From assembly GCF_018687095.1 (NCBI RefSeq), contig NZ_CP061286.1, forward strand, positions 1,054,001-1,118,000: a stretch of DNA of 64,000 bases, read 5' to 3'. A program made the translations under genes and the position numbers. The notes beneath the pieces are model-generated. The model was given only the letters and a program-made list of their open reading frames with translations, searched no databases and was not told where the DNA came from. Shown here one piece after another: positions 28,261 through 37,154 of this stretch (position 1 is its first letter; each line of letters begins with the position of its first letter). Source of the stretch: Polynucleobacter sp. MWH-UH25E (GTDB taxonomy: Bacteria; Pseudomonadota; Gammaproteobacteria; Burkholderiales; Burkholderiaceae).

Positions 28261-28725
28261 ATGAATATATTCAATATAAATTTTGGAATAGAGGCAATAT
28301 TGAGATCCAATAATCCCTGTTCTAGGACGAATCAAGATGGCCACATTACTGCCAGCGGTTTGGTTATTCGGGAAAATAAGGTCTTATTGATCTTTCATCC
28401 TTATATTAAAAAGTGGTTTCAGCCAGGTGGCCATATCGACGAGGGAGAGTTGCCAATTGAGGCGGCGATTCGTGAGGTTTATGAAGAAACAGGCTTAGTT
28501 TGCGTTGCTGATGCTGAGAATCCAGAGCCAATTGATGTCGATGTTCATGGAATACCCGCTAATCCCGCAAAGAACGAATCAGCCCATCTGCACATCGATC
28601 TTCTTTATCAGTTGAAAGTACTGCGTGAAGAAAAGCCTCTTGAGAACATAGACTGCGCTTGGTTCTCTTTTGATGAAGTAGAAAGCACTCGTATTCAGAG
28701 GGCCTTAAACCGCTTAAGCGCTTAA
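28261..28725 (+). CDS. NUDIX hydrolase
   Basis: A 154-residue nucleoside-diphosphate-linked hydrolase. The Nudix box is complete at residues 57-79: GX5EX7REVYEETGL, after the strand segment WFQPGG. The substrate is not predictable. It starts three bases after the exporter stop, so it belongs to the same cassette by position, though its base composition is closer to that of the flanking genes. Its last 12 bases overlap the end of glnD on the other strand (shared CGCTTAAGCGCTTAA). Confidence 0.88.
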   Translation: MNIFNINFGIEAILRSNNPCSRTNQDGHITASGLVIRENKVLLIFHPYIKKWFQPGGHIDEGELPIEAAIREVYEETGLVCVADAENPEPIDVDVHGIPANPAKNESAHLHIDLLYQLKVLREEKPLENIDCAWFSFDEVESTRIQRALNRLSA

Positions 28726-31311
28726 CGCTTCAAGCAGCTCAGTCTCTAATTGAATCTGCAGCTTTGGATTTTTCCCAAGGTTAGCCGCATCTAATAGCAA
28801 CACGTCCTCAACACGCTCACCAAGAGTATTAATTCTGGCAGAGTGAATAGAGACTTGGTGCTTTGCTAGAACTCTGGAGATTGTGTACAGCAAGCCAGTT
28901 CGATCGCTTGCGGAAAGGGCAAGTGTGTAATAGCGTCCACGATCGTCCGGCATCATATGAACACGTGGCTGAATTGGGAAGATGCGTGATTGCCTTGATA
29001 GGCGACCCATACTTGGATTGGGCAAAGGATCGGCTTTTGAGAGTGCAGCAGTCAGCTCGAACTCAACTAGTTGAATCAGATCGCGATAGCTGCCGCCTTC
29101 ATCTACAAGATTACTTCCTGAAATCTGGAAGCTATCAAGAGCATAGCCATGATGCGTTGTGTGAATGCGGGCATCCCAAATGGAGAAGCCATGCCTTTCA
29201 AAGTATGCGCAAATCCGAGCAAATAGATCCTCTTGATCTTTTACATAGATAGCAACTTGCAATCCCTCTCCAACAGGTGAGAGTCTTGCCCTCACAATCG
29301 GTTGCTCTGTATTAACCTTGTTGTACAGGTGACGGGTTAGCCAGGCAATGTCAGAAGAATCTTGCCTTAGGAAGAATGCAACATCTAATTGCTTCCAGAG
29401 ATCCTCATAGGAAGCATCGTTGATTCCATAAAGCCGCAGCTTGGCTCGCGATTCTTCTTGGTGCAGCGCTAGCTCGGATGAAGCATCGGGTTTTGCGCCG
29501 CCCAAAACTCTCAAGGTGGCACGATAGAGGTCTTCAAGTAACTTCCCTTTCCATGCATTCCACACTTTAGGGCTTGTTCCACGGACATCGGCTACGGTTA
29601 AAAGATATAGAGCGGTGAGATGTCGTTCATCACCCATCTTCTTGGCAAATGCCTTCACAACATCGGGGTCGGTAATGTCTTGTTTCTGAGCCACCTGACT
29701 CATATTGAGGTGCTCAGCTACCAACCACACCAAAAGCTCAGTATCTTTTTTATCTAAGCCATGTTCTTTCGCGAACTTGCGCATATCGGCTTTGCCAAGT
29801 TGCGAGTGATCACCGCCGCGGCCTTTTGCAATATCGTGAAAGAGGGCGGCGATAACGAGTAGCCAGGGCTTCTCAAAACGAGCAATTAAGCTGCTACAGA
29901 ATGGGAACTCATGAGTATGCTCAAGCGTCATAAAGCGACGTACATTACGCAACACCATCAAGATGTGTTGGTCAACGGTATAGACGTGGAACAGATCATG
30001 CTGCATTTGACCCACGATTTTTCTGAATGCAGGCAAGTATCTTCCGAGCACGCTGCTACGGTTCATGAGGTGAAAAGCTCGACTTACACCTTCTGGTTGC
30101 TTCAGGATTTCAATAAATAGTGCTCGATTAATGGGGTTGCTACGCCACTTGGCATCCATTTTTGTGCGAGCGTTATAAAGTGCCCTAAAAATAGTGGCAG
30201 AGAGGCTCTTAACACTAGCAGTTTGCGCAAACACCAGGAAGGTTCGCAGAATTTGTTCTGGGTGTTTTTGAAAGAGCTGCGGATCCGTGATGTCTAGAAC
30301 ACCTTGACGCTCAATGAAGAATTCATTTCCCTCGCCAGGGATGGGGTGGGTGGTTTTTGATTCTTGCGGAAACAGAAGTGCTTCAATGTTTTGAAGTAGG
30401 ACGTCATTTAGCTGGGTAACTGCTTTGGCCGCCCAGTAATAGCGACGCATAATGGCTTCGCTTGCGCGGCGCGATGATTCTTCTTCGATGCCCATGGCGT
30501 GAGCTAGGGGGGATTGCAGATCAAAAGCGATAACGTCTTGTCTACGCCCTGCTATCAGATGTAGATTAGCGCGTAAGGTTTCCAATAGTCGTTGATTGCG
30601 ATTGAGTTCCGTAAGCTCTCGCTTGGTGATTAAGCCAGCTTCATGCAAATCTTTGAAGGTGTTACCGAGCAGGGCTGCTTTACTGACCCAGGAGATCACC
30701 TGCAGATCACGTAAGCCGCCAGGACTTTCTTTACAGTTTGGCTCTAGAGAATAAGGGGTGTTTTGATATTTGTAGTGACGTTGGATCTGTTCTGCTAATT
30801 TTGCTTGGAAAAATGAGCGTGGATCCATTGCGCCTTCAAAAGCTTTAGCAAATTCCTTAAAGAAAGATCTTTGCCCGCAAAGATAGCGTGCCTCGAGTAG
30901 AGAGGTTCGAACTGTGATGTCTTGTTCCGATTCAGAGATGCATTCCGCAACGGTTCTCACTGAAGAGCCAATTTCTAATCCAGTATCCCAGCAGTTTGCA
31001 ATAAATTGCTCTACTTTTTTTGCTACCCCTTCAGCCTCTTTGCTCTCATTCGGAAGCAAAATCAAGATATCAATATCGGAGTAGGGAAATAAACCACCTC
31101 TGCCATATCCGCCGACAGCAACTAGCGTTGCTGCATTACTTAAATCGCAAGCACCCCACATTTGAGCGAGTAATTGATCGGTAAGTTTGCTTAATTGCTT
31201 GGTAAGTTTGCCTACCGCCTGCGTTTGCTTGAATTCTGCATATGCAGTCTCGCGTGCAGAGCGAAGGCTTTTCGCATCCATGATCTTGCTTGTCGTTACC
31301 GACGAATTCAT
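28714..31311 (-). CDS. glnD: [Protein-PII] uridylyltransferase / uridylyl-removing enzyme GlnD
   Basis: Nitrogen sensor that uridylylates PII when glutamine is low and removes UMP when it is high. From ATG 31311 it has 865 residues: a nucleotidyltransferase domain with GGYGRG at 67-72 and catalytic DxD at 79-81, a central HD domain (HDIAKGRGGDHS) and two C-terminal ACT domains. A longer frame runs back to 31401 inside map, but ATG 31311 lies one base past the map stop (TAATATG), the natural coupled start. Confidence 0.96.
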   Translation of the reverse strand: MNSSVTTSKIMDAKSLRSARETAYAEFKQTQAVGKLTKQLSKLTDQLLAQMWGACDLSNAATLVAVGGYGRGGLFPYSDIDILILLPNESKEAEGVAKKVEQFIANCWDTGLEIGSSVRTVAECISESEQDITVRTSLLEARYLCGQRSFFKEFAKAFEGAMDPRSFFQAKLAEQIQRHYKYQNTPYSLEPNCKESPGGLRDLQVISWVSKAALLGNTFKDLHEAGLITKRELTELNRNQRLLETLRANLHLIAGRRQDVIAFDLQSPLAHAMGIEEESSRRASEAIMRRYYWAAKAVTQLNDVLLQNIEALLFPQESKTTHPIPGEGNEFFIERQGVLDITDPQLFQKHPEQILRTFLVFAQTASVKSLSATIFRALYNARTKMDAKWRSNPINRALFIEILKQPEGVSRAFHLMNRSSVLGRYLPAFRKIVGQMQHDLFHVYTVDQHILMVLRNVRRFMTLEHTHEFPFCSSLIARFEKPWLLVIAALFHDIAKGRGGDHSQLGKADMRKFAKEHGLDKKDTELLVWLVAEHLNMSQVAQKQDITDPDVVKAFAKKMGDERHLTALYLLTVADVRGTSPKVWNAWKGKLLEDLYRATLRVLGGAKPDASSELALHQEESRAKLRLYGINDASYEDLWKQLDVAFFLRQDSSDIAWLTRHLYNKVNTEQPIVRARLSPVGEGLQVAIYVKDQEDLFARICAYFERHGFSIWDARIHTTHHGYALDSFQISGSNLVDEGGSYRDLIQLVEFELTAALSKADPLPNPSMGRLSRQSRIFPIQPRVHMMPDDRGRYYTLALSASDRTGLLYTISRVLAKHQVSIHSARINTLGERVEDVLLLDAANLGKNPKLQIQLETELLEALSA

Positions 31312-31312
31312 A

Positions 31313-32149
31313 TTAGGTGCTAGAGGTGGATGGTCTAAATGAAAGGCCTTTGACGCAGTCAGGGGGAGGGTTGCTACCCTCAGACCAAGTAAGTACTTCA
31401 ACGCCAGTATTGGTTACTAGGAGTGTATGTTCCCATTGCGCGGACAGACTACGATCTTTTGTTTTTACTGTCCATTGATCTGGCATCGTGCGAATTTCAC
31501 GACGACCTGCGTTGATCATGGGCTCAATCGTAAATGTCATGCCAGCTTGTAATTTTTCGCCAGTGCCAGGACGACCATAGTGCAGAATTTGCGGGTCCTG
31601 ATGAAATACTTTTCCGATGCCGTGACCACAATATTCACGAACAACGGAATAGCCGGCTTTCTCTGCATGCGTTTGAATTACGTGACCAATGTCGCCAAGG
31701 GACGCGCCGGGTTTTACTTGTGCGATGCCAAGCCACATGCATTCAAAAGTAATTTGCGTGAGTCGCTTTGCCATAACGGATACTTCCCCCACCATGAACA
31801 TGCGACTGGTATCACCGTAATAACCATCGGGGGTGATCACGGTGATATCCAAGTTGACTACATCCCCATTCTTGAGAACTTTGTCACCAGGAATCCCGTG
31901 GCAGATCACATCGTTTACTGAGGTGCAAATCGATGCTGGAAATGGAGGGTAGCCAGGTGGCTGGTAATTGAGTGGCGCAGGAATGGTCTTTTGAACATCG
32001 CGCATATAGGTGTGGCAAATGCGATCTAGCTCGCCTGTAGTGACACCCGCTTTGACATGGGGAGCAACATGGTCCAAAACTTCACTGGCTAAGCGACCAG
32101 CTTCGCGCATCCCTTGGATGTCTTTTTCTGCAGTAAATACACTATTCAT
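31313..32149 (-). CDS. map: Methionine aminopeptidase, type I
   Basis: Removes the N-terminal methionine from new proteins. The 278-residue protein has the pita-bread metal ligands in order: Asp near 98 (NLDITV), Asp near 109 (GYYGDTSRMF), His near 172 (GHGIGKVFH), Glu near 205 (TIEPMI) and Glu near 238 (WEHTLLVT). It is divergent from rpsB and precedes glnD by one base. The map/rpsB/tsf neighbourhood is common in proteobacteria. Confidence 0.96.
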   Translation of the reverse strand: MNSVFTAEKDIQGMREAGRLASEVLDHVAPHVKAGVTTGELDRICHTYMRDVQKTIPAPLNYQPPGYPPFPASICTSVNDVICHGIPGDKVLKNGDVVNLDITVITPDGYYGDTSRMFMVGEVSVMAKRLTQITFECMWLGIAQVKPGASLGDIGHVIQTHAEKAGYSVVREYCGHGIGKVFHQDPQILHYGRPGTGEKLQAGMTFTIEPMINAGRREIRTMPDQWTVKTKDRSLSAQWEHTLLVTNTGVEVLTWSEGSNPPPDCVKGLSFRPSTSST

Positions 32150-32303
32150 GCCTTGATTATCAACGACTTGAGTGGATTTTTCTGAGTCTAAATGCTCAAA
32201 AATTAGGCAATATTCCCTTTTTTAGGGCATTTAAGATGGTTAGCACCCCTATCAGCCCAGGATGGGAGTGGGCTCTACCTAGCTAGATCATTGATATTCA
32301 AGC

Positions 32304-32309
32304 TATAAT
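32304..32309 (+). promoter_or_regulatory. Possible -10 box of the rpsB promoter
   Basis: A perfect TATAAT lies in the map/rpsB gap, about 110 bases before the rpsB ATG. The hexamer 17 bases upstream (AGCTAG) is a poor -35, and TTGATA is too close to serve. Placement upstream of the structured leader supports it, but the evidence is weak. Confidence 0.35.
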
Positions 32310-32344
32310 TTCGCTCTCAGGTCTATTTTGGACTTGAAATCGCG

Positions 32345-32392
32345 AGTTGAGCCTTCCAGGGTGGCGTTGTTTAGCGCAGCTAGGACTCAACT
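32345..32392 (+). promoter_or_regulatory. Structured 5' leader of rpsB, candidate S2 autoregulatory element
   Basis: AGTTGAGCC (32345-32353) pairs with GGACTCAACT (32383-32392), nine base pairs with one bulged A. A smaller GCG/CGC hairpin lies inside. The structure ends 17 bases before the ribosome-binding site AGGAGAAG. In other bacteria the rpsB-tsf mRNA is repressed by ribosomal protein S2 through its leader; that this structure does it here is inference. Confidence 0.4.
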
Positions 32393-32417
32393 TTAGAGCC
32401 AACCCTTAGGAGAAGTT

Positions 32418-33167
32418 ATGTCAGTAACAATGCGTCAAATGCTGGAAGCTGGTTGCCATTTTGGTCACCAAACACGTTTCTGGTCCCCAAAGATGGCCCC
32501 ATTCATTTTCGGTCATCGCAACAAAATCCACATCATCAACTTGGAAAAAACATTGCCAATGTTTCAGGACGCCCTGAAATTTGCAAAACAAGTTGCTGCT
32601 AATCGTGGCACGATTTTATTTGTTGGTACAAAGCGTCAATCACGCGAAATCATTGCTGAAGAAGCAACTCGCGCTGGTATGCCTTATATCGACAGCCGTT
32701 GGTTGGGTGGCACACTCACTAACTTCAAAACTGTTAAAGGTTCCCTCAAGCGTTTGAAGGATATGGAAGTTGCTAAAGAAGCCGGCGATTGGGAAAAGCT
32801 TTCTAAGAAAGAAGCTTTAACAAACGATCGCGAGCTCGACAAATTGCAAAAAGCACTTGGCGGCATCAAAGATTTGAACGGCGTTCCTGATGCAATTTTT
32901 GTTGTGGACGTTGGTTATCACAAGATTGCTATTACTGAAGCTAACAAGCTCGGTATTCCAGTAATCGCTGTTGTTGATACCAACCACTCACCAGAAGGTG
33001 TTGATTACGTTATTCCTGGTAACGACGATTCAAGCAAGGCAGTAACCCTCTATGCACGTGGCGTTGCTGATGCGATTTTGGAAGGCCGTGCAAACGCAGT
33101 TCAGGAAGTATTGACTGCAGTTAAAGAAGGTGAAGAAGAGTTTGTTGAAGAAGGGAAAGCTGAATAA
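32418..33167 (+). CDS. rpsB: 30S ribosomal protein S2
   Basis: Small-subunit protein needed for S1 binding. The 249-residue protein starts MSVTMRQMLEAGCHFGHQTR and contains the S2 signatures near residues 7-18 and 158-182. The C-terminus is short and acidic. A strong AGGAGAAG ribosome-binding site precedes it. The TAATG junction shares one base with the tsf start, so the two are coupled. Confidence 0.98.
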   Translation: MSVTMRQMLEAGCHFGHQTRFWSPKMAPFIFGHRNKIHIINLEKTLPMFQDALKFAKQVAANRGTILFVGTKRQSREIIAEEATRAGMPYIDSRWLGGTLTNFKTVKGSLKRLKDMEVAKEAGDWEKLSKKEALTNDRELDKLQKALGGIKDLNGVPDAIFVVDVGYHKIAITEANKLGIPVIAVVDTNHSPEGVDYVIPGNDDSSKAVTLYARGVADAILEGRANAVQEVLTAVKEGEEEFVEEGKAE

Positions 33168-34051
33168 TGGCCGCAATTACCGCTGCAATGGTTGGCGAAC
33201 TCCGCGCTAAAACCGATGCCCCAATGATGGAGTGCAAAAAGGCCTTGACCGAGGCTGATGGCGATATGGCTCGTGCAGAAGAAATTCTGCGTGTAAAGCT
33301 AGGTAGCAAAGCAGGTAAAGCGGCTTCACGCGTTACTGCTGAGGGTATCGTTGCATCTTCAATCAATGGCACTACTGGTGCTTTGTTAGAAGTGAACTGC
33401 GAAACCGACTTCGTATCTAAGAATGATGATTTCTTGGCATTTGCAAATGATTGTGTGAAGTTGGTAGCAGAAAAGAACCCTGCTGACGTAGCTGCTTTAT
33501 TGGCATTGCCTTTGAATGGCTCTACCGTTGACGAAGTGCGTAGCGCATTGATTGGTAAGATTGGCGAGAACATCATGCCACGCCGCTTCAAGCGTTTTGC
33601 TGGTGGCAATAAGTTGGTTTCTTATCTCCACGGCACTCGTATTGGTGTAATGGTTGAGTTTGACGGCGATGAAGTTGCCGCTAAAGATGTGGCAATGCAC
33701 GTTGCTGCTATGAAGCCAGTTGCTTTGTCTACTGCAGATGTGCCAGCTGAGTCCATTGCGATTGAACGTAGCGTAGCTGTTCAAAAGGCTGCTGAATCTG
33801 GCAAACCACCAGAGATCGTTGAGAAGATGGTTGAAGGTTCTATTCAGAAGTATCTCAAAGAGGTATCTCTCTTGAACCAAACTTTTGTGAAGAACGATAA
33901 GCAAACCGTTGAGCAAATGCTGAAAGCTGCGAACACCAGCGTGAAGGGATTCACGATGTTTGTTGTGGGCGAAGGCATTGAGAAGCGTCAAGACGACTTT
34001 GCTGCTGAAGTGGCTGCCCAAGTTGCCGCCGCCTCTAAAGCAACTGCTTAA
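33167..34051 (+). CDS. tsf: Elongation factor Ts
   Basis: Guanine nucleotide exchange factor that regenerates EF-Tu-GTP. The 294-residue protein has the N-terminal UBA-type helix bundle (LRAKTDAPMMECKKAL) and the EF-Tu-contacting TDFVSKNDDF motif near residues 80-89, then the two core subdomains. Follows rpsB with a one-base overlap and is closed by the terminator at 34092, so rpsB-tsf forms its own unit. Confidence 0.98.
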   Translation: MAAITAAMVGELRAKTDAPMMECKKALTEADGDMARAEEILRVKLGSKAGKAASRVTAEGIVASSINGTTGALLEVNCETDFVSKNDDFLAFANDCVKLVAEKNPADVAALLALPLNGSTVDEVRSALIGKIGENIMPRRFKRFAGGNKLVSYLHGTRIGVMVEFDGDEVAAKDVAMHVAAMKPVALSTADVPAESIAIERSVAVQKAAESGKPPEIVEKMVEGSIQKYLKEVSLLNQTFVKNDKQTVEQMLKAANTSVKGFTMFVVGEGIEKRQDDFAAEVAAQVAAASKATA

Positions 34052-34091
34052 TTAGTCCTTTTCGGGCTTGTCCCGATCGGCTTAGCCTTAT

Positions 34092-34127
34092 GGGCACAGA
34101 AACCTTAGTTTCTGTGCCCTTTTCTTT
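34092..34127 (+). terminator. Terminator after rpsB-tsf
   Basis: A perfect 12-bp stem, GGGCACAGAAAC / GTTTCTGTGCCC, has loop CTTA and is followed by TTTTCTTT. It lies 40 bases after the tsf stop and is the strongest intrinsic terminator in the window. It separates rpsB-tsf from the pyrH unit. Confidence 0.9.
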
Positions 34128-34145
34128 GAATCTTCCTAAGCCATT

Positions 34146-34151
34146 TATAAT
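34146..34151 (+). promoter_or_regulatory. Possible -10 box of the pyrH promoter
   Basis: TATAAT lies 19 bases after the T-run of the tsf terminator and about 80 bases before the pyrH ATG. No good -35 is visible at the right distance (TCTTTG at 17 bases). A promoter is expected here because the terminator ends the upstream unit. Confidence 0.35.
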
Positions 34152-34230
34152 TCAGAGCAGGTATCAAAAGTGCTTAAAGATCAATAAGCTAAGTATGAAA
34201 ATTACTTGGCAAATTACGGAAAATATATAT

Positions 34231-34941
34231 ATGCCAGGCTACAAACGCGTCCTCCTAAAATTATCTGGTGAAGCCCTGATGGGGGATGATGCTTTCGGCA
34301 TTAATCCAGTCACCATCGATGCCATGGTTTCTGAAATTGCTCAAGTAGTAAATAGTGGAGTTGAGCTTGCGATTGTGATCGGCGGAGGAAATATTTTCCG
34401 CGGCGTTGCAGGTGGTGCAGCAGGCATGGATCGAGCAACAGCTGATTACATGGGCATGTTGGCAACCATGATGAACTCACTTGCCTTGCAAGATGCATTG
34501 CGTCAAAAAGGAGTTGAGGCTCGGGTTCAATCCGCATTAAGAATGGATCAAGTGGTTGAGCCCTATATTCGTCCTCGCGCAATTCGTGCAATGAGCGAAG
34601 GTAAGGTTGTTATTTTCGCAGCGGGCACAGGAAACCCATTCTTTACCACTGATACCGCGGCAGCCTTGCGTGGTGCGGAGATGGGCGTAGAGGTGATGCT
34701 GAAGGCAACGAAGGTCGATGGCATCTATAGCGCCGATCCGGTGAAAGATCCAACAGCAACGCTCTACAAAACCATTACGTTTGATGAAGCGTTGATTAAA
34801 AACTTACAAGTCATGGATGCTACTGCGTTTGCATTGTGTCGTGACAGAAAATTACCAATCAAAGTATTTTCAATACTCAAGCCAGGCGCATTAATGCGTG
34901 TAGTGCAGGGTGAGCCTGAAGGTACTTTGGTACACGTTTAA
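34231..34941 (+). CDS. pyrH: UMP kinase
   Basis: Phosphorylates UMP to UDP, feeding pyrimidine nucleotides and UDP-sugars. The 236-residue protein belongs to the amino-acid-kinase fold: KLSGEAL near residue 9-15, IGGGNIFRG near 50-58 and TDTAAALRGAEM near 137-148. The frame is open back to 34090 through the terminator, but ATG 34231 (MPGYKRVLLK) is the family start. First gene of the unit that runs through frr. Confidence 0.97.
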   Translation: MPGYKRVLLKLSGEALMGDDAFGINPVTIDAMVSEIAQVVNSGVELAIVIGGGNIFRGVAGGAAGMDRATADYMGMLATMMNSLALQDALRQKGVEARVQSALRMDQVVEPYIRPRAIRAMSEGKVVIFAAGTGNPFFTTDTAAALRGAEMGVEVMLKATKVDGIYSADPVKDPTATLYKTITFDEALIKNLQVMDATAFALCRDRKLPIKVFSILKPGALMRVVQGEPEGTLVHV

Positions 34942-34952
34942 TAGGAGGCCAG

Positions 34953-35513
34953 ATGTCTGCAGCAGAAATTAAAACCAATACCGATCAAAAGATGCAAAAG
35001 TCACTCGAATCTTTAAAGACTAGTCTTGCAAAGATTCGCTCAGGACGTGCCAATCCTGGGATTTTGGAACATATTCAAGTTGAGTATTACGGCAATCCCA
35101 CCCCATTGAGTCAGGTTGCAAGTTTGGGTTTGGCTGATGCCCGCACTATCAATGTACAGCCTTTTGAAAAGACCATGGTTGCTGTTGTGGAAAAAGCCAT
35201 TCGTGATTCTGACTTGGGTCTCAACCCAGCTTCGCAAGGCACTGTGATCCGTGTGCCAATGCCAGCGCTAACAGAAGAGCGTCGTCGCGAACTTACTAAA
35301 GTCGTGAAGAGCGAGGGTGAAGACGCAAAAATTGCTGTGCGTAATTTGCGTCGCGATGCTAATGAGCATCTAAAGCGCTTGACAAAAGATAAAGAAATTT
35401 CTGAGGATGAAGAGCGTCGCGCTACTGATGAAATTCAGAAGATGACCGATAAAGCTGTCGTTGAAATAGACAAAATCATCTCTGAAAAAGAAAAAGAGAT
35501 CATGACGGTTTAA
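34953..35513 (+). CDS. frr: Ribosome recycling factor
   Basis: Splits post-termination ribosomes with EF-G. The 186-residue protein has the three-helix bundle signature with RSGRANPGILEHIQVEYYG near 31-49 and the C-terminal heptads. Eleven bases after pyrH, with an AGGAGG ribosome-binding site overlapping the gap. Length matches the family (185). Confidence 0.97.
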   Translation: MSAAEIKTNTDQKMQKSLESLKTSLAKIRSGRANPGILEHIQVEYYGNPTPLSQVASLGLADARTINVQPFEKTMVAVVEKAIRDSDLGLNPASQGTVIRVPMPALTEERRRELTKVVKSEGEDAKIAVRNLRRDANEHLKRLTKDKEISEDEERRATDEIQKMTDKAVVEIDKIISEKEKEIMTV

Positions 35514-35534
35514 CCGTAATAAGTTTCACCTTTT

Positions 35535-36308
35535 ATGACTCAACACCTTAGCTCAACGCAGGCAATACCAGAGGTTAGCTCCATTCCTCGCCACGTGGCG
35601 ATCATTATGGATGGCAACGGGCGTTGGGCTAGTAAGCGCATGATGCCTAGGGTGGCTGGGCACTCTGAAGGTTTAGGCGCCGTTCGAAAGATTGTTCAAG
35701 AATGTCGCCGTATTGGTGTTGAGTATTTGACGGTCTTTGCATTTAGCTCTGAGAATTGGCGTCGCCCACCAGAAGAGGTGGGCTTTTTAATGAAGCTATT
35801 TCTGAAATCCCTTAAAGGCGAAGTGTCACGCCTCGCAGATAATGACATTTGTCTGCGGCTTATTGGAGACTTGAGTCGTTTTGATAATGCCATTCAGGAG
35901 ATGGTCGAATTCTCCGAGGCAAAGACTGCGGGTTGCAAAGCGCTGACATTTACGATTGCGGCGAATTACGGTGGACGTTGGGATATATTGCAGGCAATGC
36001 AACGCTGTGTTGCAGCGAACCCCAACTTGAAGCCCGAAGACATCAGCGAGGAGTTGCTCCAGCCATATCTCTCTATGGCATATGCACCTGAACCGGATTT
36101 GTTTATTCGCACGGGTGGTGAGCAACGCGTTAGCAACTTTTTGCTTTGGCAATTGGCCTATACAGAGCTGTATTTCACGGATGTACTTTGGCCAGACTTT
36201 GATGAAGCTGAATTACATAAAGCGTTTGATTGGTTTAGTCGGCGTGAACGTCGCTTTGGGCGAACTAGTGCTCAGCTTGCATCGCAGGCAATGAGTGATG
36301 CCGTCTAA
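35535..36308 (+). CDS. uppS: Isoprenyl transferase (undecaprenyl pyrophosphate synthase)
   Basis: Makes the C55 lipid carrier for peptidoglycan and LPS O-antigen from farnesyl pyrophosphate and isopentenyl pyrophosphate. The 257-residue cis-prenyltransferase has IMDGNGRWA at 24-32 with catalytic Asp26, the FSSENWRRP motif near 74 and PEPDLFIRTGGEQRVSNFLL near 190-209. Precedes cdsA by 18 bases. Confidence 0.97.
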   Translation: MTQHLSSTQAIPEVSSIPRHVAIIMDGNGRWASKRMMPRVAGHSEGLGAVRKIVQECRRIGVEYLTVFAFSSENWRRPPEEVGFLMKLFLKSLKGEVSRLADNDICLRLIGDLSRFDNAIQEMVEFSEAKTAGCKALTFTIAANYGGRWDILQAMQRCVAANPNLKPEDISEELLQPYLSMAYAPEPDLFIRTGGEQRVSNFLLWQLAYTELYFTDVLWPDFDEAELHKAFDWFSRRERRFGRTSAQLASQAMSDAV

Positions 36309-36326
36309 TTTCAGAGCCCACTTTTC

Positions 36327-37154
36327 ATGCTGAAGACCCGAATTATTACTGCCTTTGTTCTATTGGCAGTCTTATTGCCAATTCTATTTTTCCTGCCCCC
36401 TGTATATATCGGCGCCTTTTTTCTTGTTGCAGTATTAGCCGGCGCTTGGGAGTGGAGTCGCTTATTGAATCCTGAGGCACCTCGTGCAGCTTGGCTTTAC
36501 GCTACATTTTGTATGGTGATCATCTTTGTTTTGCTTGCTTTGCAAAATGTAGCTTGGCAGTTTTCTATATTGTTACTAGCAGTAATCTTTTGGTTTTTTA
36601 TTGCTCCTTTCATTTTGGCAAAGGGCATGAATTTATCATTGCAAAAATTACGGCCTTTCTATGTTGTGCTTGGTCTCATATTATTGCCAGCAACTTGGTT
36701 CGCAATTGTTTTCTTAAGAGAATTAGGGTTAGTCTTTTTGCTTTCCACAATGGCCTTGGTTTGGGTAGCAGACATTGGCGCATATTTTGTTGGTAAAGCT
36801 TTTGGTAAGCATAAGCTCGCTGTGCAAATTAGCCCTGGTAAGTCTGTAGAGGGTGTAGTAGGCGGTCTTGTGCTTTGTTATGTGTATGCCCTAGCGTGCG
36901 TATTCTTCTTGCCATTTGAGTCCACCTTATTTGGTGCTTGGGCTATTCGTTTCGGATGGGTGCCAATGCTCTTGATGGTAACTTTATTAACGGCTTTTAG
37001 TATTTTTGGCGATCTCTTTGAATCGCAGTTAAAACGTTTAACTGGCGTAAAAGATAGTAGCCAGTTACTTCCAGGCCATGGTGGTGTGCTTGATCGTGTG
37101 GATGCATTAATACCAACAATGCCCATTGCGGCAATCCTTGCAGGCCTTGTGTGA
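36327..37154 (+). CDS. cdsA: Phosphatidate cytidylyltransferase
   Basis: Makes CDP-diacylglycerol from phosphatidate and CTP, the precursor of membrane phospholipids. The 275-residue protein is polytopic with about eight helices. The CDS signature in the last third includes SIFGDLFESQLKR and the metal-binding HGGVLDRVDAL. Its TGA shares one base with the dxr ATG (TGATG). Confidence 0.95.
   Translation: MLKTRIITAFVLLAVLLPILFFLPPVYIGAFFLVAVLAGAWEWSRLLNPEAPRAAWLYATFCMVIIFVLLALQNVAWQFSILLLAVIFWFFIAPFILAKGMNLSLQKLRPFYVVLGLILLPATWFAIVFLRELGLVFLLSTMALVWVADIGAYFVGKAFGKHKLAVQISPGKSVEGVVGGLVLCYVYALACVFFLPFESTLFGAWAIRFGWVPMLLMVTLLTAFSIFGDLFESQLKRLTGVKDSSQLLPGHGGVLDRVDALIPTMPIAAILAGLV

Noticed and set aside
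33497..34021. Minus-strand 174-codon open frame opposite tsf
   Set aside because: Wholly inside a strongly conserved gene, with no start context or domain.
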